DNA of 25,468 bases from NCBI GenBank assembly GCA_949745625.1, contig CATJZR010000096.1:1-25468 (forward strand), read 5' to 3'. Shown here in pieces: positions 21,745 to 25,468 of the stretch. The DNA is from an uncultured Eubacteriales bacterium (GTDB lineage: Bacteria > Bacillota > Clostridia > Christensenellales > Borkfalkiaceae). A program made the position numbers and the translations under genes. Under the pieces are notes generated by a model. The model made no database searches. It was not told the DNA's origin and saw nothing but the letters and a program-made list of their open reading frames with translations. Each line of letters begins with the position of its first letter. Position 1 is the stretch's first letter.

Positions 21745-22133
21745 ACGAGATTAATTAGCGATACTATTATTTTGTAAGTGCTGTTTAAAATGGGAACTGA
21801 AACGACGAAAATTATAATTTTTCCGCAAAGTATAAGTTTGTCCGATATACTCTCAAAGCCGAGGTCCTTTACCGAGCTCGCCGTAATTTCCACCATAAAG
21901 CCTATTCCTATAATTTTGAAGATTATTCTAATTATTTCATTGTCGATTTGTGCATTTTCAGTAAAGTTGCGTATAAATTCGATGCTTTGTGTCAGATAGT
22001 CGAACGCATACAAAAACATTATAATTCCGCCCGCGATAAGGCAAAGCGGAACTAATTCGGATTTATGGCTTTTAAGTATAAAAGCAGATAATGCGGTTAT
22101 AACCGCAATCATGCAAAGCTTTAAAATGAGCAT
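21741..22133 (-). CDS. spoIIIAD: Stage III sporulation protein AD
   Basis: A 130-residue membrane protein, close to the 133 of B. subtilis, with four to five hydrophobic segments and a conserved EITASSVKDLG stretch near residue 85 typical of AD. The frame continues upstream to 22274, but that part overlaps spoIIIAC in another frame and is Arg/Cys-rich and unlike AD, so ATG 22133 is chosen; it overlaps the spoIIIAC stop as TAATG. Confidence 0.93.
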   Translation of the reverse strand: MLILKLCMIAVITALSAFILKSHKSELVPLCLIAGGIIMFLYAFDYLTQSIEFIRNFTENAQIDNEIIRIIFKIIGIGFMVEITASSVKDLGFESISDKLILCGKIIIFVVSVPILNSTYKIIVSLINLV

Positions 22134-22330
22134 TAAAAAATATCGAATAGTTGCCTTATCTGCGTAAACAGGTCTGTAATCATAGAAATGACTACCGTCA
22201 GCACGATTATCAGTCCGACTAAACTGACAATTGTCGCAATGTCGTCTCTGTCCGATTTTTTTAAAACCTGACAAATTATAGTAACTATGATTCCGACAGC
22301 GGCAATTTTAAAAATAATACTAATATCCAT
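22133..22330 (-). CDS. spoIIIAC: Stage III sporulation protein AC
   Basis: A 65-residue membrane protein (68 in B. subtilis) with two membrane helices (about 4-22 and 32-52) joined by a KKSDRDDIA loop, as in the whole family. AC and AD are distantly related to each other. The ATG overlaps the last base of the spoIIIAB stop. Confidence 0.93.
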   Translation of the reverse strand: MDISIIFKIAAVGIIVTIICQVLKKSDRDDIATIVSLVGLIIVLTVVISMITDLFTQIRQLFDIF

Positions 22331-22755
22331 TAAGCCAACAATACGGCAGCCATCACGCCTATAAGAAAAAATATCTTCACGTAAAGTGAACTGTATTTTT
22401 TATAGTCGTTAAAGCTTTCGTCCTTATATTTTTTTAATATTTGTTTGCGTTCATTGAGATAATCAACCTGAGACAACGCGTCGGTTTTACCTAAATTTTG
22501 TATATAATCCTTTAAAAACTGCCCCTCTTCGCCTGCAATTAGCTCTTTGCCTTCGAGAACCTCGCCGACGAATTTATAAGGCTCGGCTATTTTTTCAATA
22601 GAAGCTCTTGAAAATTTTAAGGTTAAAATCAGCTGCTCATTAAATTCATACAACTCTGCAAAAATCTGCATTCGTTTCTTTTTGTTAGCCGACAGAAATG
22701 TCCCGATTGAGGTTGTCAGCGCCACTATGGCCAACAGTATTAAAATCTTTATCAT
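22330..22755 (-). CDS. spoIIIAB: Stage III sporulation protein AB
   Basis: A 141-residue protein (171 in B. subtilis) with membrane helices at both ends (about 2-20 and 122-140) around a soluble helical middle, the layout of SpoIIIAB, which resembles GspF of type II secretion systems. The middle part is shorter than usual. Start ATG 22755 lies 71 bases inside the 3' end of spoIIIAA in another frame; starting at the first membrane helix leaves no later option. No Shine-Dalgarno is obvious, so translation is likely coupled to spoIIIAA. Confidence 0.9.
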   Translation of the reverse strand: MIKILILLAIVALTTSIGTFLSANKKKRMQIFAELYEFNEQLILTLKFSRASIEKIAEPYKFVGEVLEGKELIAGEEGQFLKDYIQNLGKTDALSQVDYLNERKQILKKYKDESFNDYKKYSSLYVKIFFLIGVMAAVLLA

Positions 22756-23587
22756 AAATTACTGGGTCCGAGCCTATTTTTGTAAGCTGCACGAAAAACT
22801 CGAACGGCATTGTCCGCAAAATCTTTCTGTTGCATATATGAGAGGAAGCGATTACGGTTATTCCGCAATCGGTAGCGTAGCGTACAGATTGTAAATCGTC
22901 GGCACCGTACAGCTCGTCGGTTATTATGACATGCGGCTTCATTGCACGTATAGCGCTTGCAATCGCGCCTTTTTTTTCATAGCAACGGACAACGTCGGTG
23001 CGGTCACCGAGGTCGTAACCGCTTTGACCGCAAATTGCCGAAATTTCGTTCCTCTCATCAAAAATTAGAATATTGTATTTTTGAGTTTTACTTAGACTAA
23101 TCGCAAGGTCTCTCAGCATTGTAGTCTTACCCAAACCTGGTTTCGAATAAAGCAAAGTACTATGCAAACCATCAAAAAACAGCGAATTGAACACAAATGC
23201 GGCGCAACCGTTTATGTTATGCGGAATACGTATGTTTAACGACGTAATATCCTTTATAGCAGTAACCTCGCCCTTTTGGGTAACGTATTCGCCTGCGATA
23301 CCTATTCTGATGCCGTTTCCTACGGTAATGAAACCGCTTTTCATTTGTTCGGTAAAATTATAAATGCAACCGTTGGTTGCCGATAAAATAATCGGCTCTA
23401 TTTCGTTTACGGTTATCATTATGCTACTTGACCGGTCCGCAATACCGAAAGCATTTATATACTTATATTCACCCTTGTACTCGATAATTACAGGTTGTCC
23501 GCGGCGCAACCTGATTTCGGATATATAATTGAAATTCAAGTTTGCTAAAGCACTTTGAACATCGTTAGGTAAAAAGGACAAGGTCAT
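22685..23587 (-). CDS. spoIIIAA: Stage III sporulation protein AA (secretion-type ATPase)
   Basis: SpoIIIAA is the cytoplasmic ATPase of the A-Q channel, related to type II/IV secretion ATPases. The 300-residue protein has the Walker A motif KPGLGKTT (149-156, Lys154) and Walker B ILIFDE (173-178). The N-terminal domain contains the EIRLRRGQP motif typical of the family. The C-terminus runs 71 bases into spoIIIAB. It heads the eight-gene operon and lies behind a hairpin terminator; a possible sigma-E promoter precedes it. Only AGAGT just before the ATG could serve as ribosome-binding sequence. Confidence 0.95.
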   Translation of the reverse strand: MTLSFLPNDVQSALANLNFNYISEIRLRRGQPVIIEYKGEYKYINAFGIADRSSSIMITVNEIEPIILSATNGCIYNFTEQMKSGFITVGNGIRIGIAGEYVTQKGEVTAIKDITSLNIRIPHNINGCAAFVFNSLFFDGLHSTLLYSKPGLGKTTMLRDLAISLSKTQKYNILIFDERNEISAICGQSGYDLGDRTDVVRCYEKKGAIASAIRAMKPHVIITDELYGADDLQSVRYATDCGITVIASSHICNRKILRTMPFEFFVQLTKIGSDPVIYDKDFNTVGHSGADNLNRDISVG

Positions 23588-23592
23588 ACTCT

Positions 23593-23621
23593 AATTTATT
23601 TTTAATCACTCGCATTTATGC
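23593..23621 (-). promoter_or_regulatory. Possible sigma-E promoter of the spoIIIA operon
   Basis: GCATAAA (23615-23621), a 14-base spacer and AATAAATT (23593-23600). This resembles the sigma-E pattern (about KMATATT and CATACAHT) at five of seven and six of eight positions. In B. subtilis the operon is sigma-E dependent. The -10 lies only five bases from the ATG. Confidence 0.35.
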
Positions 23622-23632
23622 CGAACACAACT

Positions 23633-23669
23633 AAAAAGTCGACCAGACTACCGTCTGCCCGACTTTTTT
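23633..23669. terminator. Bidirectional hairpin upstream of spoIIIAA
   Basis: A 9-bp outer stem (23633-23641 with 23660-23668), a 2-base mismatch, a 5-bp inner stem and a 4-base loop, with an A-tract and a T-tract on its flanks. It insulates the spoIIIA operon from transcripts arriving from the tRNA side. Confidence 0.8.
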
Positions 23670-23739
23670 AATACTGTACTTAACCTCAGCGACCAAGGCG
23701 TAAACAAATCATAAATACGTTTAATTATTGAAAACTCTT

Positions 23740-23937
23740 ATGGAGGAACAGTCATTTTCTAAAAGAGACACCCCCTATGATAACTCAGCCATAGAGGCTC
23801 TTTTAAAATATGAAACAAAACGATTTACACAACAGACAGTTTCAATATTATTACGACATAGTACGGTGGAGATAAATACTATATAAAATTTTACAATAAA
23901 TATCGCCGGCACTACTCACCGTTTTCAAAAAGCCGAA
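23740..23937 (+). pseudogene. Decayed IS3-family transposase (OrfB) C-terminal remnant
   Basis: From ATG 23740 the frame reads SKRDTPYDNSAIEALLK, which matches the catalytic-end signature of IS3-family OrfB (S-x-x-G-x-P-x-D-N-A-x-x-E-S). It stops at 23881. In another frame, from 23871, comes YYIKFYNKYRRHYSP, which matches the downstream YI-x-FYN-x-x-R-x-H-S-x-L-x-x-x-SP of the same protein. So the gene is frameshifted, and it lacks the first 200 or so residues, with a stop at 23722 just upstream. The diagnostic Gly of the first motif is Asp here. No inverted repeats are visible. It is a fossil insertion beside a tRNA gene. Confidence 0.75.
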
Positions 23938-23991
23938 TCTAGTAGAAAAAGAAAACTTTAATAACGATTTATCCGACCCGTTCCAATGCAT

Positions 23992-24037
23992 AAAAAATGA
24001 ACAGTGCACTTTTTTTATTGCAAAAAATGTACTGTTC
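23992..24037 (-). terminator. tRNA-Leu terminator
   Basis: GAACAGT/ACTGTTC (23999-24005 with 24031-24037) encloses a further AT-rich stem, and a run of six T follows on the minus strand (23992-23997). It starts six bases after the tRNA CCA end. Confidence 0.75.
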
Positions 24038-24042
24038 ACACT

Positions 24043-24127
24043 TGGTGCACTCGACAGGAGTTGAACCTGCATGGGGTTAACCACAAGATCCTTAGTCTTG
24101 CGCGTCTGCCAATTCCGCCACGAGTGC
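24043..24127 (-). tRNA. tRNA-Leu, anticodon AAG
   Basis: Type II tRNA of 85 bases with an encoded CCA. The acceptor stem GCACTCG/CGAGTGC, anticodon stem CAAGA/TCTTG with loop CTAAGGA, a long variable arm and the T-loop TTCAACT are all visible. Position 33 is T, so the anticodon is AAG, reading CUU and, if A34 becomes inosine, CUC and CUA. The long variable arm supports leucine. Confidence 0.95.
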
Positions 24128-24147
24128 TTTAATTTAAAAACATTGTA

Positions 24148-24176
24148 ATTTTATATTATTTTATTGTTATTGTCAA
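24148..24176 (-). promoter_or_regulatory. tRNA-Leu promoter
   Basis: A perfect TTGACA (24171-24176), a 17-base spacer and TAAAAT (24148-24153), about 20 bases before the tRNA 5' end. Confidence 0.85.
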
Positions 24177-24202
24177 GTCAAATTCAGTGTAAAAATAAAT
24201 TT

Positions 24203-24796
24203 TTACTTATAATCTTTTTTAATTCTATCAAGCACCGCCAACACCTTTGACCGCAAATTGATTAAATTACAGTCATTATGCGTGACATAATACTTGACAA
24301 AGCTATGATTTTCGTAATCAAACTGACTGTTTATACGAAGAAGTGCTTGATTCCTGTTGATTTTTGTTCTTTGCATTAATTCGCATATTCGTTCCTCTTT
24401 ATTTCGCAAGACAACGATAACATTATCAAATAGAACCTCGTAACCCTCTTCGAATAAAAGCGGCACCTCGCAAAAGAAAATTCCGTAACCTCTCATAAAC
24501 TGCATTGCCCTGTTTATTATCTGCGGATGCGTTACAGAATTAAGAACTTGCAATTTATTTTTATCGTTAAATACGATTTCTGCAAGTTTTTCTCTGTTCA
24601 GCGTTCCGTCATCGTTTTTGACGTTTCCGAACTCTTTTGCAATTGAATTTACATAGCTTTTATCATTTAAAAGCCCATGATAAACTTCGTCGCACGACAC
24701 GACAGAATAGCCCTGCTCTTTAATTATCTTCGCAACGGTTGATTTGCCGCTGCAAATCCCCCCCGTTATAGCAATTTTCACGTTACTTTGCATCAT
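24203..24796 (-). CDS. coaE: Dephospho-CoA kinase
   Basis: CoaE phosphorylates the ribose 3'-OH of dephospho-CoA, the last step of coenzyme A synthesis. The 197-residue protein is of standard length. The P-loop GGICSGKS (12-19) is followed by the DEVYH motif of the CoA-binding part, VTHPQI and EVPLLFEEG, all typical. Two ATGs (24796 and 24793) are adjacent; both lie inside the 3' end of polA, so translation is coupled. The polA-coaE pair is conserved in Firmicutes, often with mutM between them; mutM is absent here. Confidence 0.95.
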   Translation of the reverse strand: MMQSNVKIAITGGICSGKSTVAKIIKEQGYSVVSCDEVYHGLLNDKSYVNSIAKEFGNVKNDDGTLNREKLAEIVFNDKNKLQVLNSVTHPQIINRAMQFMRGYGIFFCEVPLLFEEGYEVLFDNVIVVLRNKEERICELMQRTKINRNQALLRINSQFDYENHSFVKYYVTHNDCNLINLRSKVLAVLDRIKKDYK

Positions 24797-25468
24797 ACCA
24801 GTTTTTACCTGTGTGAACGTCCACTGTAAGCGGAACCTTCAATTTAACAGCGTTTTCCATTTCTCTTTTTAAAACGTCCGCAGCTTTTTCCGCCTCGTTT
24901 TCAGGAGCGTCCAGAACAAGTTCGTCATGCACCTGCAAAACGAGCCTACTTTTTAACCCGGATTTTTTTAATACATTAGAAACATTTATCATTGCAATTT
25001 TTATAATGTCCGCACTTGAACCCTGCAAAGGCATATTCATTGCGGCTCTTTCACCAAACTGACGCAGATTGAAATTTGAGGAATTTATTTCGGGAATATT
25101 GCGCTTTCTTCCCGTAAGGGTAGAAACGTAGCCGTTCGCTTTGGCGAAAGCGACGTTAGCATTCATATATTCCTTAACGGCCGTGTAAGTCGCAAAATAT
25201 TTCTCTATATATTCCCGAGCAGTAGCTACGGAAATATTGAGGTTTTTAGAAAGACCGAAATCACTGATTCCGTAAATTATACCGAAGTTTACTGCCTTTG
25301 CAGCACGACGCATTTTCTCGGTAACCTCTTCAAGCGGAACACCAAAAACCTGAGACGCGGTAACCGAATGTATGTCCTCGTTATTTTTATATGCTTCGAT
25401 TAATTCCCTGCAACCGGAAAAGTGTGCACGCAACCGCAATTCTATCTGCGAATAGTCCGCGTCGATAA
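24783..25468 (-). CDS. polA: DNA polymerase I, C-terminal part (5' end outside window)
   Basis: The visible 228 codons are the palm and fingers of a family A DNA polymerase, which fills gaps in repair and lagging-strand synthesis. Motif A is DYSQIELR at the window edge, motif B KAVNFGIIYG and motif C QVHDEL. The frame is open to base 25468, so the gene continues beyond the window; the apparent start at 25439 is a TTG inside motif A and not a real start. The exonuclease domains cannot be judged. coaE overlaps its end. Confidence 0.96.
   Translation of the reverse strand, partial: IDADYSQIELRLRAHFSGCRELIEAYKNNEDIHSVTASQVFGVPLEEVTEKMRRAAKAVNFGIIYGISDFGLSKNLNISVATAREYIEKYFATYTAVKEYMNANVAFAKANGYVSTLTGRKRNIPEINSSNFNLRQFGERAAMNMPLQGSSADIIKIAMINVSNVLKKSGLKSRLVLQVHDELVLDAPENEAEKAADVLKREMENAVKLKVPLTVDVHTGKNWYDAK

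Noticed and set aside
22134..22274. N-terminal extension of spoIIIAD
   Set aside because: It overlaps spoIIIAC in another frame and is unlike the family; ATG 22133 gives the normal length and the TAATG overlap.
23851..24084. Minus-strand open frame of 77 codons upstream of spoIIIAA
   Set aside because: It starts inside the tRNA-Leu, runs through its terminator and the transposase remnant, and resembles nothing.
24189..24206. AT-only hairpin at the end of coaE as a terminator
   Set aside because: The stem is nearly all A-T and no T-tract follows it on the minus strand.
1..25468. CRISPR array, prophage, integrative element or biosynthetic cluster
   Set aside because: No direct repeats with spacers, integrase, phage genes or specialised enzymes were seen; apart from the IS3 fossil the content is core chromosome.

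Overview
The window comes from the chromosome of a low-GC, endospore-forming member of the Firmicutes (Bacillota), most likely a clostridial anaerobe. The evidence is a complete spoIIIAA-AH operon, spoIVB, a GerW-like gene, two sporulation-type D-Ala-D-Ala carboxypeptidases, a Firmicutes-type LexA box, and gene order shared with the Bacillus/Clostridium spoIIIA-nusB-folD-ispA-dxs-tlyA-argR-recN-spoIVB block. Almost all genes are on the minus strand; lexA is the only intact gene on the plus strand. Genus and species cannot be read from the sequence alone.

Layout from left to right (minus-strand operons therefore read right to left). 1-880: a Cys-rich ferredoxin-like gene cut by the window edge, divergent from lexA, which carries a LexA box over its own promoter. 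879-3530: a DUF2953-like gene, gerW, a D-Ala-D-Ala carboxypeptidase and rluB. 3534-7117: lysA, an M50 protease, scpA and scpB, running from a clear sigma-A promoter to a UUCG-loop terminator. 7167-9976: spoIVB, an unrecognised membrane protein and dacF. 9975-12973: nadK, argR and recN. 12978-16070: oapA, dxs and tlyA. 16083-16707: a noncoding stretch of about 590 bases with its own promoter, terminator and a perfect 10-bp closing stem, which I identify as the OLE RNA (ornate large extremophilic RNA). 16715-19280: asp23-like, nusB, folD and ispA. 19286-23621: the spoIIIA operon. 23633-24176: a decayed IS3-family transposase fragment and a tRNA-Leu. 24203-25468: the 3' end of polA, then coaE.

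The standout system is the OLE RNA next to oapA, its membrane-protein partner with the DxxxD motif. It sits between ispA and dxs, the isoprenoid/DNA-repair context in which OLE was first described. The family is known; what deserves attention is its architecture here, an autonomous transcription unit separated from oapA by a terminator.

A second pattern concerns starts. Three sporulation transcription units (DUF2953/gerW/carboxypeptidase, dacF, spoIVB) share a sigma-G/F-like element, GTATA-N17/18-(C/A)AnAATA, placed only 5-8 bases from the start codon. nadK and the Cys-rich gene likewise have sigma-A -10 boxes 6-8 bases from ATG with no Shine-Dalgarno. These transcripts look leaderless. Other oddities are a SpoIIIAG that lacks the insertion forming the beta-triangle, the absence of xseAB, accBC and spo0A from their usual places, and a tRNA-Leu with an AAG anticodon.
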